64,000 nt of DNA from Providencia huaxiensis (lineage in GTDB: Bacteria; Pseudomonadota; Gammaproteobacteria; Enterobacterales; Enterobacteriaceae), in the NCBI RefSeq assembly GCF_002843235.3, contig NZ_CP031123.2:4092001-4156000 (forward strand), in the 5' to 3' direction. The notes under the pieces were generated by a model that had not been told where the DNA came from, made no database searches, and saw only the letters and a program-made list of their open reading frames with translations. Shown here one piece after another: positions 39,354 through 49,627 of this stretch. Position 1 is the stretch's first letter; the number at the start of each line of letters is the position of its first letter. The translations under genes were made by a program, and so were the position numbers.

Positions 39354-39660
39354 ATAAAATAATTAGGTTTCTATAATTATGGATAAAAAAGTTCGGATTA
39401 ACTTTTTTATTCGTAATTATTTTTATTACACTCTAATTAAAATTCTAATCATTTAATTGTTAATTATTCGCATGTCGAGTATGGAGATGTTTACAAATAG
39501 AATATTTAAGTTAAGAAAGGCTATTGTCATAAAAAATTAATAATTAAAGTAATATTACATAAATGATTTGCCAGATCTTAGTTAGGTTAAAAATAATGTA
39601 TTAATAAATACATTTAGTACACAATGACATTTTAATTATAAACGTTTGATTGATCCTAAA
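39354..39660. other. Intergenic region between convergent yidR and yidQ
   Basis: Contains one hairpin, AAAAAAGTT (39385-39393) / AACTTTTTT (39400-39408) with a 6-nt loop, which can serve as the yidR terminator since its own 3' arm supplies the T-run. The rest is AT-rich sequence with no gene seen. Confidence 0.5.
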
Positions 39661-39975
39661 TTACTTTTTCGTTTTATCTTTCTTTTCAAGTTCTTCTATA
39701 CGTTTTTTGGGTGAATCAGCTTTATCATCATTACCCGATTTAGCGTAATCTAAAGGAATTAAAAGAGTATCCATAACAACAGAAAAAGGTAAATCAATAG
39801 CAAGTAAAGGTTTAACGACCCAACCAGTTTCATCATCTTTTATCATTTTAATACTATTTTTAGAACCAGGGTAATAACCTTCTGATGGGCCCGCATGGGT
39901 CATAATACTCGAGCAACCACTCAAAATAAGAGGTGCGATAAGGAAACAGAATCGTATTGAAATTAAACTCGGCAT
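39661..39975 (-). CDS. yidQ: YidQ/YceK-family (DUF1375) lipoprotein
   Basis: A 104-residue lipoprotein. The signal sequence ends in the lipobox LSGC, with Cys21 the lipid-modified residue. The family motif HAGPSEGYYPGSK, the DDETGW segment and DLPFSVVMDTLLIPLDY follow. The C-terminus is highly charged (KKRIEELEKKDKTKK). Ser at +2/+3 suggests sorting to the outer membrane. Convergent with yidR as in E. coli. Function unknown. Confidence 0.88.
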   Translation of the reverse strand: MPSLISIRFCFLIAPLILSGCSSIMTHAGPSEGYYPGSKNSIKMIKDDETGWVVKPLLAIDLPFSVVMDTLLIPLDYAKSGNDDKADSPKKRIEELEKKDKTKK

Positions 39976-40365
39976 AGACGTTGTTAACCTGTATTTAGTT
40001 TGTTATTCCTAATATTGACTTATAATAACGAAAAACAAGAAATTCACAATAATGGCGTCATATTATTATTTTATTTAACCGTATGTATTTTTTTAGTTAA
40101 TAGTTTCCTTGTAGCTATTAACTAAAAATGTTTACCTTCAGTATCTATTCGATGAATGGTAAATAACGTTAAGAAATAAAGACATACTATTTTATATTTG
40201 TTATCAGTTTGAAAATTCTAAAAAAATAGGTTACTTATTCATTCTGAACTGTGCTCTATGGCACATATTACCCTCAGGCTATTTGGCATAATCGATTCAG
40301 TAGTCTGTTTTATCGCCTATTTGGGTGTGTTTAATGGGTAACTTGTCGTCAAAAGGATGCGGTCT
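39976..40365. other. yidQ-yidE intergenic region lacking ibpAB
   Basis: 390 bp with no gene. In E. coli the small heat-shock genes ibpA and ibpB lie between yidQ and yidE; here only AT-rich DNA is left, with a perfect 14-bp inverted repeat TTTTTAGTTAATAG (40090-40103) / CTATTAACTAAAAA (40115-40128). Neither strand has a T-run placed for termination. Confidence 0.6.
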
Positions 40366-42024
40366 ATGAGTGAATTAGCTCTTACTGTAAGTTTGTTGGC
40401 GTTAGCTGCTGCTTTAGGATTATGGATTGGTAATTGGAAGATCCGTAGTGTTGGGCTGGGTATTGGTGGTGTCCTATTTGGGGGGATCATCGTTGGGCAT
40501 TTTGCCCAAAGTTACGGCTTACAACTGAATAAAGACATGCTGCATTTTATTCAAGAGTTTGGCTTGATACTGTTTGTATACACGATTGGTATTCAGGTCG
40601 GGCCTGGTTTTTTCTCTTCTTTACGTGTTTCTGGCCTGAAACTAAATGGTTTTGCGCTGATGGTGGTTGTCTTAGGTGCGGTGGTAACGGCAATTATATA
40701 TAAAGTTGCGAATATCCCATTACCTATTATTTTAGGTATTTTTTCAGGTGCAGTCACGAATACCCCATCTTTAGGTGCTGGTCAGCAAATTTTATCTGAT
40801 TTAGGCTCTGATCCTAACCTTGTTGACCAGATGGGAATGGGTTATGCCATGGCATATCCTATGGGGATTTGTGGCATATTATTAGTAATGTGGTTAGTAC
40901 GCATTATTTTTAGGATCTCAGTAGATAAAGAAGCTTCCGCATTTAATAGTTCTAATTTTCAACAGCGCGATTCTCTGCAGACCATGAATATTGCCATTCG
41001 TAACGCTAATCTTGATGGCTTAATGATGCAAGACATTCCACTACTTGGTAGTGAAGCGATTGTTTGTTCAAGATTAAAACGTGGAGATATGCTTGTTGTC
41101 CCTCAGCCCACAACAGAGATCCATTTAGGGGATCTATTGCACGTTGTTGGTTTGAAAGACGATTTAAATAAAGTTCGCTTAATATTAGGTGAGGAAGTTG
41201 ATGCATCCCTTTCGACATCAAGCTCTATTTTGCATTCCGTTCGTGTAGTAGTAACGAATGATGCCGTATTAAGTAAAAGGCTTAAAGACTTAAATTTAAA
41301 ACAAAAATATGACGTTGTTGTTACACGATTAAACCGTACGGGTATTGATTTAGTGGCTAATAACAATTCAGTTTTACAATTTGGCGATATTTTAAATATT
41401 GTTGGGCGTCCTGAGTCAATTGAAGCTGTCACCGCTTTGTTAGGCAATGCGAAACAAAAACTACAGCAAGTTCAAATGTTACCTGTGTTCCTTGGAATAG
41501 GGCTTGGGGTTGTACTGGGGTCAATACCTGTTTTTGTTCCAGGTTTTCCTGCAGCGCTAAAACTTGGATTAGCGGGAGGCCCACTAGTTGTTGCATTAAT
41601 TCTAGGTCGTATAGGGACTATCGGGCGTTTATATTGGTTCATGCCTCCGAGTGCAAATTTGGCGTTGAGAGAGTTGGGGATTGTCATGTTCCTCGCTGTG
41701 GTTGGGCTCAATTCAGGTGGTGGCTTCATTGATACTTTAATTAAAGGCGATGGGCTGACGTGGATTGGCTATGGGTTATTGATCACGTTTGTGCCGCTAT
41801 TTATTACAGGTGTTGTAGCTCGAATTTTTGGCAAAATGAACTATCTGAGCCTTTGCGGGGTGCTAGCAGGTTCCATGACGGACCCTCCTGCATTAGCATT
41901 TGCAAATAATATTCATGCGACCAGCGGTGCTCCCGCATTATCTTATGCAACAGTTTATCCATTAGCGATGTTTTTAAGGATTATTTCTCCTCAATTGCTG
42001 GCCATTTTATTTTGGGCCGTTTAG
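40366..42024 (+). CDS. yidE: AAE-family putative transporter YidE
   Basis: A 552-residue inner-membrane protein of the aspartate:alanine exchanger family. The ATG at 40366 (MSELALTVS) is preferred because AAGGAT lies at the right distance; an ATG at 40357 adds three residues. N-terminal helices with [18 protein letters not shown], two central RCK_C (TrkA-C) domains (about 200-370), and C-terminal helices with the matching [15 protein letters not shown]. Substrate is unknown. E. coli YidE has the same layout. Confidence 0.92.
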   Translation: MSELALTVSLLALAAALGLWIGNWKIRSVGLGIGGVLFGGIIVGHFAQSYGLQLNKDMLHFIQEFGLILFVYTIGIQVGPGFFSSLRVSGLKLNGFALMVVVLGAVVTAIIYKVANIPLPIILGIFSGAVTNTPSLGAGQQILSDLGSDPNLVDQMGMGYAMAYPMGICGILLVMWLVRIIFRISVDKEASAFNSSNFQQRDSLQTMNIAIRNANLDGLMMQDIPLLGSEAIVCSRLKRGDMLVVPQPTTEIHLGDLLHVVGLKDDLNKVRLILGEEVDASLSTSSSILHSVRVVVTNDAVLSKRLKDLNLKQKYDVVVTRLNRTGIDLVANNNSVLQFGDILNIVGRPESIEAVTALLGNAKQKLQQVQMLPVFLGIGLGVVLGSIPVFVPGFPAALKLGLAGGPLVVALILGRIGTIGRLYWFMPPSANLALRELGIVMFLAVVGLNSGGGFIDTLIKGDGLTWIGYGLLITFVPLFITGVVARIFGKMNYLSLCGVLAGSMTDPPALAFANNIHATSGAPALSYATVYPLAMFLRIISPQLLAILFWAV

Positions 42025-42264
42025 TTAAATGTGATAATCCATTTGATGAAGAACTAACACTGTTTAAGGCTTGTTTTTCAATTGGATAGGTGAGTATTCA
42101 TGATGGATATAGAAGACGGCCATTAAAAAGTATCACGATATATAGGGGCAAAAAGTGCTTTTGTTCAAGCAATAACCAAATAGAAAAGATGTTCTAATGG
42201 TTCTGAATGATATTCGTATTGAAAAATTAATTTGATTTCAATTACGGAGTTCTCGCTAATTTTT
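42025..42264 (+). other. Untranslated region before a distant terminator; possible small RNA
   Basis: Between the yidE stop and the terminator at 42265 lie 240 bp with only an eight-codon ORF (ATG at 42101). The final part, poly-U-ending and preceded by an AU-rich single-stranded stretch, would fit either a long yidE 3' UTR or a 3'-derived Hfq-bound RNA. No firm promoter is visible. Confidence 0.25.
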
Positions 42265-42294
42265 AGCCCTTTCTGCATGAAAGGGCTTTTTTTT
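42265..42294 (+). terminator. Rho-independent terminator (yidE side)
   Basis: Stem AGCCCTTTC (42265-42273) / GAAAGGGCT (42279-42287), loop TGCAT, followed by a run of eight or more T. The best intrinsic terminator in the window. Confidence 0.92.
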
Positions 42295-42299
42295 ACCTA

Positions 42300-42331
42300 A
42301 AAATTGCAATTAAAGGGCTTAAAAGCCCTTT
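42300..42331 (-). terminator. Terminator of avtA
   Basis: Stem AAAGGGCTT (42312-42320) / AAGCCCTTT (42323-42331). On the minus strand it is followed by AATTGCAATTTTTAGG. It begins 13 bp past the avtA stop. Confidence 0.7.
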
Positions 42332-42344
42332 GTTATTTTGCAAT

Positions 42345-43601
42345 CTAACAGGTTACTTCTTGATAAGCTTTTTCTAGTTCTTCAGCTAATATCTTGATCC
42401 CCTGTTCAATTTTTTCTGGTTCAGGGACATAGTTCATGCGCATACATTGATGTGCATGTGGCCAATCTTGTTCGATACCGGGAAAGAAGTAGTGGCCAGG
42501 AACCATCAATACACCGCGTTTCTTTAAGCGTTGGTATAATTCTAAGCAATTAATTGGTAAGTCTTTAAACCATAACCAAAGGAAAATGGCACCTTCAGGC
42601 TTATGAATCAAACATTTATCTTCTGGAATATAGCGGCGAATAATTTCGATGGCTTCTTCCACACGTTGCTTATAAAAAGGGCCAATTATATTCTTAGATA
42701 ATGAGATAAGATCATCTTTTTTGAGCATTTCTAAAGCAAGGGCGGGGCCTATGCCACCAGGCGCAAGGCTAATGATACCATTCATATTACTAACGGCTTC
42801 AATGATTTCTTCATTAGCGATGATAATGCCGCATCGAGTTCCAGGTAAACCAAGTTTAGATAAACTCATACAAAGAATGACATTTTCGTTCCAAAATGGC
42901 GTAGCTTCGCTGAAGATAATGCCAGGAAAAGGAACACCATAAGCATTATCTATTAATAATGGGATATTATGTTGTTTAGCTAATTGATCTAAATGCTCAA
43001 CTTCTTCATCTGTAATGACATTACCGGTTGGGTTTGTTGGACGAGACACACAAATAACACCAATGTCATCAGTAACTTCTAATGTGTTGAAGTCCACCCG
43101 GTACTTAAATTGGCCATTAGGTAAAAATTCAATTTGTGGTTTGTTCGCGACGAATAAGTCATCGTCAAGCCCTGAGTCCGCGTAACCGACATATTCAGGG
43201 GCAAGAGGGAAGAGGACTTTACGGGTGATACCATCTTCAAAGCGACCGGCTAACAAGTTAAATAGATAGAAAAAAGCGCTCTGGCTGCCGTTAGATAGGG
43301 CAATATTTTTCGCGCTAATGTTCCAACCTAGTTTTGCTTTTAGCGTTGCTGCAAGCGCTTTCAACATGGCATCTTTACCTTGAGGACCATCATAATTACA
43401 TAAAGTGTCCGTCAATTGGCCATTAGCACACATTTCAGCTAATAGATCTTGGAAATATTTATCCATTTCAGGGATATGAGCTGGATTTCCACCCCCTAAC
43501 ATAATGGAGCCAGGGGTTCTTATGCCTTCATTCAAGTCTTTCATTAATAATGAAATACCTGAATTTTGAGCAAATTTATTACCAAATTTAGAAAATATCA
43601 T
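42345..43601 (-). CDS. avtA: Valine-pyruvate aminotransferase AvtA
   Basis: A 418-residue PLP-dependent class I/II aminotransferase that swaps amino groups between valine or 2-oxoisovalerate and alanine or pyruvate. Motifs seen: NGSQSAFFYLFNLLAGR (cofactor loop), SRPTNPTGNVITDEE, DNAYGVPFPG, the PLP-lysine region CMSLSKLGLPGTRCG, and MRMNYV with the carboxylate-binding Arg near the C-terminus. Same length as E. coli AvtA. Single gene with its own terminator. Confidence 0.97.
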   Translation of the reverse strand: MIFSKFGNKFAQNSGISLLMKDLNEGIRTPGSIMLGGGNPAHIPEMDKYFQDLLAEMCANGQLTDTLCNYDGPQGKDAMLKALAATLKAKLGWNISAKNIALSNGSQSAFFYLFNLLAGRFEDGITRKVLFPLAPEYVGYADSGLDDDLFVANKPQIEFLPNGQFKYRVDFNTLEVTDDIGVICVSRPTNPTGNVITDEEVEHLDQLAKQHNIPLLIDNAYGVPFPGIIFSEATPFWNENVILCMSLSKLGLPGTRCGIIIANEEIIEAVSNMNGIISLAPGGIGPALALEMLKKDDLISLSKNIIGPFYKQRVEEAIEIIRRYIPEDKCLIHKPEGAIFLWLWFKDLPINCLELYQRLKKRGVLMVPGHYFFPGIEQDWPHAHQCMRMNYVPEPEKIEQGIKILAEELEKAYQEVTC

Positions 43602-43806
43602 CGCATTTATTCACATATATTTATTAGATTGTTAATGGAATTTAAAACATACTCTGCTACTTCTCAGAGTTCAACCACCCATTCACATCTTTTTTTAATG
43701 TAAAATATCGAAAGTTTCTAATTTATCGAGTTAAAATATTGCAATGTTAATGCCTTGGTGGTTTATTTTTCTTTTTCCTTGGTAAGTTACACCGATAAAA
43801 ACTAAT

Positions 43807-44370
43807 TTATTTAAATTGGCAACAATTCACTAAATGGTCATTAATCATGCCAGTTGCCTGCATAAAGGCATAACAAGTGATCGAACCGACAAATTTAAAC
43901 CCACGTTTTTTGAGCGCCTTGGAAAGAAGCTTAGAAATTTCAGTTTCCGCAGGGACTTGTGATGGTTTTTCCCAACCATTGACAATGGGTTGACCATTTA
44001 CAAATTGCCAAATAAAAGTGGAAAAATCTTCACCATTGTCTTTCATCGCTAAATAGGCTTTTGCATTCGCGATAATCGCATTAATTTTTAGTCGGTTACG
44101 GATAATTCGAGTATCTTGCATAAGTCGTTCAACATCATTCTCACTCATTAATGCGATTTTTGTAGGATCGAAATGATGAAATAAGTCACGATATCCTTGG
44201 CGTTTTTTTAAAATAGTGTACCAAGAGAGCCCGGCTTGTTGGCCTTCAAGGCAAAGCATTTCAAATAATGCTAAGTTGCCATAAGTGGGTTTACCCCATT
44301 CATGGTCGTGATAAGCGATATATTCAGGATCTTGATTAACCCAATGGCAGCGTGTCAGGGAAGTATCCAT
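43807..44370 (-). CDS. tag: DNA-3-methyladenine glycosylase I
   Basis: A 187-residue HhH-family glycosylase that removes 3-methyladenine from DNA. The zinc ligands are in place: Cys near the N-terminus (TRCHWV), His in YHDHEWG, and His/Cys in HLVNCCQ at the C-terminus. Substrate-pocket segments CLEGQQAGLSWYTILKKR and KALKKRGFKFVGSITCYAFMQATG are typical. Divergent from glyQ, as is common in enterobacteria. Confidence 0.96.
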   Translation of the reverse strand: MDTSLTRCHWVNQDPEYIAYHDHEWGKPTYGNLALFEMLCLEGQQAGLSWYTILKKRQGYRDLFHHFDPTKIALMSENDVERLMQDTRIIRNRLKINAIIANAKAYLAMKDNGEDFSTFIWQFVNGQPIVNGWEKPSQVPAETEISKLLSKALKKRGFKFVGSITCYAFMQATGMINDHLVNCCQFK

Positions 44371-44572
44371 TTTTCATCCTTTTTACAGTTTCAATAACCT
44401 TGTCTCAAAAAACAAATTATTTATACTGTATAAATAACCAGTTTAAAAGGGGTGAAAGTATTTTTTTTTATTTTTAGAATAAATACAGACATATTCAATG
44501 CTGTATATCTTGCGGTCAAAGGGTATACTGGCGTACTTTCATTAAATTTTACGTATCGCGTGCGGATCTAAC

Positions 44573-45481
44573 ATGCAAAAGTTTGATACCAAAACCTTCC
44601 AAGGTCTAATCCTGACATTACAGGACTACTGGGCGCGTCAAGGCTGTACCATTGTTCAACCATTGGACATGGAAGTCGGCGCAGGAACTTCTCACCCAAT
44701 GACGTGTTTGCGTGCATTAGGCCCTGAGCCTATTGCTGCGGCTTATGTCCAACCATCCCGTCGACCTACTGATGGTCGCTATGGTGAAAACCCAAACCGT
44801 CTACAACACTATTATCAGTTTCAGGTGATCATCAAACCATCACCCGATAACATCCAAGAATTATACCTTGGTTCTTTAAAAGAATTAGGTGTTGACCCAA
44901 CCGTTCACGACATTCGTTTTGTTGAAGATAACTGGGAAAACCCAACACTTGGTGCTTGGGGATTAGGTTGGGAAGTATGGCTTAACGGGATGGAAGTGAC
45001 TCAGTTTACTTACTTCCAGCAGGTCGGTGGTCTTGAGTGTAAACCGGTAACGGGTGAAATTACATACGGCCTAGAACGCTTAGCCATGTATATTCAAGGC
45101 GTGGACAGCGTGTATGACCTTGTCTGGTGTGATGGCCCACTGGGTAAAACCACCTATGGTGATATTTATCATCAAAACGAAGTTGAGCAATCAACCTATA
45201 ACTTCGAATACGCAAATGTTGATTTTCTGTTCAAATGTTTTGACGAGTATGAAAAAGAAGCTCAACACTTGCTGGCTTTGGAAACGCCACTTCCACTACC
45301 TGCATACGAACGTATCTTGAAAGCGGCTCACACTTTCAACCTACTAGATGCACGTAAAGCCATTTCTGTTACTGAACGCCAACGCTATATTTTACGTATT
45401 CGTACCCTAACTAAAGGGGTTGCAGAAGCGTACTATGCTTCTCGTGAAGCGCTTGGATTCCCTATGTGTCATAAGAACTAA
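44573..45481 (+). CDS. glyQ: Glycine-tRNA ligase alpha subunit
   Basis: A 302-residue class II synthetase catalytic subunit of the alpha2beta2 glycyl-tRNA synthetase. Motif-2-like [20 protein letters not shown] and motif-3 [10 protein letters not shown] are seen. It activates glycine and pairs with GlyS. ATG at 44573; glyS starts 9 bp after its stop. Confidence 0.99.
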   Translation: MQKFDTKTFQGLILTLQDYWARQGCTIVQPLDMEVGAGTSHPMTCLRALGPEPIAAAYVQPSRRPTDGRYGENPNRLQHYYQFQVIIKPSPDNIQELYLGSLKELGVDPTVHDIRFVEDNWENPTLGAWGLGWEVWLNGMEVTQFTYFQQVGGLECKPVTGEITYGLERLAMYIQGVDSVYDLVWCDGPLGKTTYGDIYHQNEVEQSTYNFEYANVDFLFKCFDEYEKEAQHLLALETPLPLPAYERILKAAHTFNLLDARKAISVTERQRYILRIRTLTKGVAEAYYASREALGFPMCHKN

Positions 45482-45490
45482 GAGGCTGTC

Positions 45491-47560
45491 ATGACTCAAC
45501 AGACTTTCCTTGTGGAAATCGGCACCGAAGAGTTACCGCCGAAGGCTCTTCGTTCATTAGCTGAATCATTTGCTGCAAATTTTACGGCTGAACTTGATGG
45601 TGCTGATATCGCTCATGGTGCAGTAACGTGGTTTGCTGCTCCCCGTCGGTTAGCATTTAAAGTCGCTGATTTAGCGGCTTCACAGCCAGACCGTGAAGTT
45701 GAAAAACGAGGCCCTGCTATCTCTCAGGCATTCGGTCCAGATGGCCAACCGACTAAAGCCGCTGAAGGCTGGGCTCGTGGTTGTGGTATTACTGTTGATC
45801 AAGCTGAGCGTTTGACCACAGATAAAGGCGAATGGCTACTATATCGTGCTCAAGTGAAAGGGCAGGCCGTTAGTGAATTATTGGTTGATATGACTAGCCG
45901 TGCGCTAGCAAAACTACCAATTCCTAAATTAATGCGCTGGGCTGATAAAGATACCCAATTCGTTCGCCCTGTTCATACAGTCACATTACTGCTAGGTAGT
46001 GATGTGATTGATGGTGAGATCTTAGGTATCAAGAGCGGGCGCACAATTCGTGGCCACCGCTTTATGGGTGAAGCTGAATTTACTATTGATAACGCTGAAC
46101 AATATCCAGCCATTTTACGTGAACGCGGTAAAGTCATGGCGGATTACGAAGAACGTAAAGCGGTGATTAAAGCGGATGCAGAAAAAGCAGCTCAGGCTCT
46201 TGGTGGCCAAGCTGACTTAACGGATAGCTTGCTTGAAGAAGTGACGTCATTGGTTGAATGGCCAGTCGTTTTAACAGCTAAATTTGAAGAGAAATTCTTA
46301 GAGGTTCCTTCAGAAGCGCTCGTTTACACCATGAAAGGGGATCAAAAATATTTCCCAGTTTATGATAAGGCTGGCAAGCTAATGCCTAACTTTATCTTTG
46401 TGGCCAATATTGAGTCTTCTGATCCTCAGCAAATCATTTCAGGTAACGAAAAAGTCGTACGTCCACGTTTAGCGGATGCCGAATTTTTCTTTAAGACTGA
46501 CCGTAAACAACGTTTGGAAGATAACTTACCACGCTTAGAAACCGTATTGTTCCAGAAACAATTAGGTACATTGCGTGATAAAACAGACCGTTTAGAAGCA
46601 TTAGCTGGCTGGGTTGCGAGCAAAATTGGTGCGGATGTAAATCATGCAACACGAGCTGGTCTATTAGCAAAATGTGACTTAATGACTAACATGGTGTTTG
46701 AGTTCACAGACACTCAAGGTGTTATGGGAATGCACTACGCACGCCATGATGGTGAGTCAGAAGATGTTGCATTAGCTTTAAAAGAGCAGTACCAACCGCG
46801 TTTTTCAGGGGATGCACTTCCATCGACTGACGTTTCAGCTGCATTAGCACTGGCTGAAAAAATGGATACGCTTGCGGGGATTTTTGGTATCGGCCAACAT
46901 CCTAAAGGCGATAAAGACCCATTTGCTCTGCGCCGTGCTGCGTTAGGTGTCTTACGCATTATTGTTGAGAAAGGCTATCAGCTTGATCTCGTTGAGATGA
47001 CAGAAGAAGCGGCTCGCTTATACGGTGATAAATTAACCAATGAAAATGTGGTTAGTGACGTTGTTGAGTTCATGCTTGGTCGTTTCCGTTCTTGGTATCA
47101 AGAATTAGGCTATAGTATCGATACCATTCAAGCGGTATTAGCTCGTCACCCAACACAACCTGCTGACTTTGATGCGCGAGTGAAAGCAGTTACTCACTTC
47201 CGTTCATTAGACGAAGCACAGGCACTTGCAGCGGCAAATAAACGTGTTTCCAATATTCTGAGCAAATCAGAAGAAAAACTTGCGGACAACGTTTTAGCCT
47301 CTGTTCTAAAAATGCCTGAAGAAGTCAAACTGGCGACTCACGTTGTGGTATTACAAGATAAGCTTGCGCCAATGTTTGCAGAAAGGAATTATCAAGAGGC
47401 TTTAGTTGAATTAGCTTCTTTACGCGATATCGTGGATGAATTCTTTGCAAATGTGATGGTAATGGATGAAGACCAAGCGGTTCGTATTAATCGTTTGACA
47501 CTATTAAGCCAGTTACGTGAGTTATTCTTAAGAGTAGCGGATATTTCTTTACTGCAATAG
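45491..47560 (+). CDS. glyS: Glycine-tRNA ligase beta subunit
   Basis: A 689-residue tRNA-binding subunit of glycyl-tRNA synthetase. The N-terminus [15 protein letters not shown] and the segment [10 protein letters not shown] are family signatures. An HD-like domain (about 330-480) contains [11 protein letters not shown] and [22 protein letters not shown], and there is a C-terminal anticodon-binding domain. Normal length. Ends at a strong terminator. Confidence 0.99.
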   Translation: MTQQTFLVEIGTEELPPKALRSLAESFAANFTAELDGADIAHGAVTWFAAPRRLAFKVADLAASQPDREVEKRGPAISQAFGPDGQPTKAAEGWARGCGITVDQAERLTTDKGEWLLYRAQVKGQAVSELLVDMTSRALAKLPIPKLMRWADKDTQFVRPVHTVTLLLGSDVIDGEILGIKSGRTIRGHRFMGEAEFTIDNAEQYPAILRERGKVMADYEERKAVIKADAEKAAQALGGQADLTDSLLEEVTSLVEWPVVLTAKFEEKFLEVPSEALVYTMKGDQKYFPVYDKAGKLMPNFIFVANIESSDPQQIISGNEKVVRPRLADAEFFFKTDRKQRLEDNLPRLETVLFQKQLGTLRDKTDRLEALAGWVASKIGADVNHATRAGLLAKCDLMTNMVFEFTDTQGVMGMHYARHDGESEDVALALKEQYQPRFSGDALPSTDVSAALALAEKMDTLAGIFGIGQHPKGDKDPFALRRAALGVLRIIVEKGYQLDLVEMTEEAARLYGDKLTNENVVSDVVEFMLGRFRSWYQELGYSIDTIQAVLARHPTQPADFDARVKAVTHFRSLDEAQALAAANKRVSNILSKSEEKLADNVLASVLKMPEEVKLATHVVVLQDKLAPMFAERNYQEALVELASLRDIVDEFFANVMVMDEDQAVRINRLTLLSQLRELFLRVADISLLQ

Positions 47561-47622
47561 GTTTAAAATTGAGTTATTAGCGTGTTGTTAATGCTATTTT
47601 TATAAACTCTAACCTGTTTGAT

Positions 47623-47657
47623 AAATAAGCACTAAAATATTTTAGTGCTTATTTTTT
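47623..47657 (+). terminator. Terminator of glyQS
   Basis: A 32-bp perfect palindrome from 47623 to 47654 (half-site AAATAAGCACTAAAAT) followed by more T. Being symmetric with A- and T-runs on both sides, it can work in both directions. Confidence 0.88.
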
Positions 47658-47739
47658 GCTTTAAATAAGGCGACTTGCATATAAACCTTACCATTTTGGT
47701 GGTTTTATCGGCAAACGAACAGAATTGGCGAAAAATGGG

Positions 47740-47768
47740 TTGACGACCTCCGTTCTTGGCAGTATTAT
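47740..47768 (+). promoter_or_regulatory. Sigma-70 promoter of tRNA-Pro
   Basis: TTGACG (47740-47745), 17 bp, TATTAT (47763-47768): a near-consensus promoter ending 12 bp before the mature tRNA, as expected for a strong stable-RNA gene. Confidence 0.8.
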
Positions 47769-47780
47769 TCACACCGTTTT

Positions 47781-47857
47781 CGGCGAGTAGCGCAGCTTGG
47801 TAGCGCAACTGGTTTGGGACCAGTGGGTCGGAGGTTCGAATCCTCTCTCGCCGACCA
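47781..47857 (+). tRNA. proM: tRNA-Pro (anticodon TGG)
   Basis: 77 nt with encoded CCA. Acceptor CGGCGAG / CTCGCCG, D-arm GCGC...GCGC with GGTA, anticodon stem ACTGG/CCAGT around loop TTTGGGA (anticodon TGG at 47815-47817), T-arm GGAGG TTCGAAT CCTCT, discriminator A. It reads as identical to what I remember of E. coli proM. Reads CCA and, by modified wobble, other Pro codons. Confidence 0.98.
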
Positions 47858-47863
47858 AATTCT

Positions 47864-47893
47864 AAAACCCACCTCATTGAGGTGGGTTTTTTC
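47864..47893 (+). terminator. Terminator of tRNA-Pro
   Basis: Stem AAAACCCACCTC (47864-47875) / GAGGTGGGTTTT (47879-47890) with an ATT loop and a following TT, 6 bp past the CCA end. Confidence 0.9.
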
Positions 47894-48034
47894 GTTTTTA
47901 CTCCTTCCTATTTTTCACCCCAACTATTTCAGACTAACTTGGCTTGCACTCAATAACCTATCTCTGTTGATATATAAGCTGACTCACTCATGTTGTTTTA
48001 GGTAAAAACGCTTTTTCATTACAAGGACTCGTTA

Positions 48035-49627
48035 ATGAAAGTTGATAACGTTTTATCGATACATCTTTGCTGCTTCTTATTCAGTTTTTGTACCATTATT
48101 GGCTTTAAAGCTTATAGCACGCCTATAGCGCCTCCAAATGGTATTATCCAAGTCCCCTCTACTTGTATCATGATGAATCAAGTACATTTCATTGGGCTTG
48201 AGCAAGTAAAGGAAATCGCTCGTAGCCAAGTGAATAGATGGCGGCAAAAGATAGAAGGCCAGTGCATTGATGAACAAGGCTTGCTTAAATATGCGGATGA
48301 CATTACGGCAGAGCTAGTTCATGCAGGCTATTTAACCTCTTACTTGTATTACCCAGAGCAAACTTTTCTATTTGGTATCTTGCAAGCAAAAATAATAGTA
48401 GGAACAGTTTCTTCAGTGGTTTATCAACATGAGCAGGCAGAAGATAAATCACTTCAACATATATTTCCTTTTCAGCTAGGGGATACGCTTAATCTGCGAC
48501 AAGTTGAGCAAGGTTTGTACAACTTACAAAATGCATCTTTAATCCCTTTTCAAGTCAAATTAATTGCAGATGATAAGCATGAAAACGCCACTCAAATTAT
48601 AGTGCTAGGCCAGCATCGGCGCGAATTTCAAGGTACTCTCTCCTTTGAGTCACACTCAATGGCCCATCAGGTAGGCAATACAAATACAGTTGGCCATACT
48701 TTTATGGTTGCTAATCCTTTGTTATTAAATGATTTTTTATATTCAAATATTAGCCGTCAATTTAGTAACACCGAAGAAACCGAAGTCAAATCAGCCATGC
48801 TGTTTTATTCTCTTCCTTATCAATACTGGTTGTTTTCAATATTGAGTGGATACCAGAAAAATAAAACGGTCATTGCCAGCAATGATGTTGTTCTACCACT
48901 GAAGCAGCATAACAGTTTCTTATTATTACAAGCCGAGTATTTATTAAAGCGAACAGAAAACGCGATGACTTCATTAAGCCTAGGGTCTGAAAGCCAAAGG
49001 AGCGACACGTTTTTGTCCAACCTACACTTACAAACACAACAACGTTTGGCTCATTACATTATTGGTGAGCTGACTCATCAGGTTAACTTCTTACAGGGTA
49101 GCGCTTTAATTGCATTAAAGTATAAACAAGGAACTAGCTGGTTTGGTGCAAATGCACAGCAAGTTACAGGTTTAAATAAGCCACAGGTTTTACAAGTTTC
49201 GGCTTCTGCAATGAGGGTGGCCTCTCCTTTTCAATATGAAAGCCAACTTGATGTGCAACTAAGTCGTGATAAGTTAGATGTTTTATTAGAGCAAGAGTCA
49301 TTTATTGGTTTTGGAGGCGTTAGCGGTTTTATTGGAGGAGCCGAGTCCTTTGATATGGGAGATAATAGTTTAAAGCTACAAAGTGAGGTCCTCTGGCAGA
49401 GCCCATGGCCATATATGGCTTTATATACCTCGTTAGGTTTAGGAACAACATCAAATGATAGGGGGACCTTTTGGAAAGAAAATCTATTGCTGGGTGGTAG
49501 AGTCGGAGCTAAAGGCCAAATAGGGCGTTTGTCATATCATTTATTTACGGAGACTCCAATTTGGCAAACTGATCAGCTGTTGGTTAATTCAATGAGTACG
49601 GGTCTTCAGGTAAGGTTTCATTATTAG
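48035..49627 (+). CDS. Orphan two-partner secretion transporter (TpsB, ShlB/FhaC family)
   Basis: A 530-residue outer-membrane protein. The signal peptide (about 1-28, hydrophobic FLFSFCTIIGF) is followed by two POTRA domains (about 48-195; the second has the family phrase GDTLNLRQVEQGLYNLQNASLIPFQVKL), then a 16-strand barrel ending in Phe-His-Tyr. TpsB proteins export a large TpsA partner such as a haemolysin or filamentous adhesin. No TpsA gene lies on either side: tRNA-Pro is upstream and dppA downstream. The conserved loop-6 motif, normally V-R-G-F/Y, reads V-S-G-F here (429-432). Start ATG behind ACAAGGACTCGTTA. Possibly exports a remote partner, or is decaying. Confidence 0.85.
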   Translation: MKVDNVLSIHLCCFLFSFCTIIGFKAYSTPIAPPNGIIQVPSTCIMMNQVHFIGLEQVKEIARSQVNRWRQKIEGQCIDEQGLLKYADDITAELVHAGYLTSYLYYPEQTFLFGILQAKIIVGTVSSVVYQHEQAEDKSLQHIFPFQLGDTLNLRQVEQGLYNLQNASLIPFQVKLIADDKHENATQIIVLGQHRREFQGTLSFESHSMAHQVGNTNTVGHTFMVANPLLLNDFLYSNISRQFSNTEETEVKSAMLFYSLPYQYWLFSILSGYQKNKTVIASNDVVLPLKQHNSFLLLQAEYLLKRTENAMTSLSLGSESQRSDTFLSNLHLQTQQRLAHYIIGELTHQVNFLQGSALIALKYKQGTSWFGANAQQVTGLNKPQVLQVSASAMRVASPFQYESQLDVQLSRDKLDVLLEQESFIGFGGVSGFIGGAESFDMGDNSLKLQSEVLWQSPWPYMALYTSLGLGTTSNDRGTFWKENLLLGGRVGAKGQIGRLSYHLFTETPIWQTDQLLVNSMSTGLQVRFHY

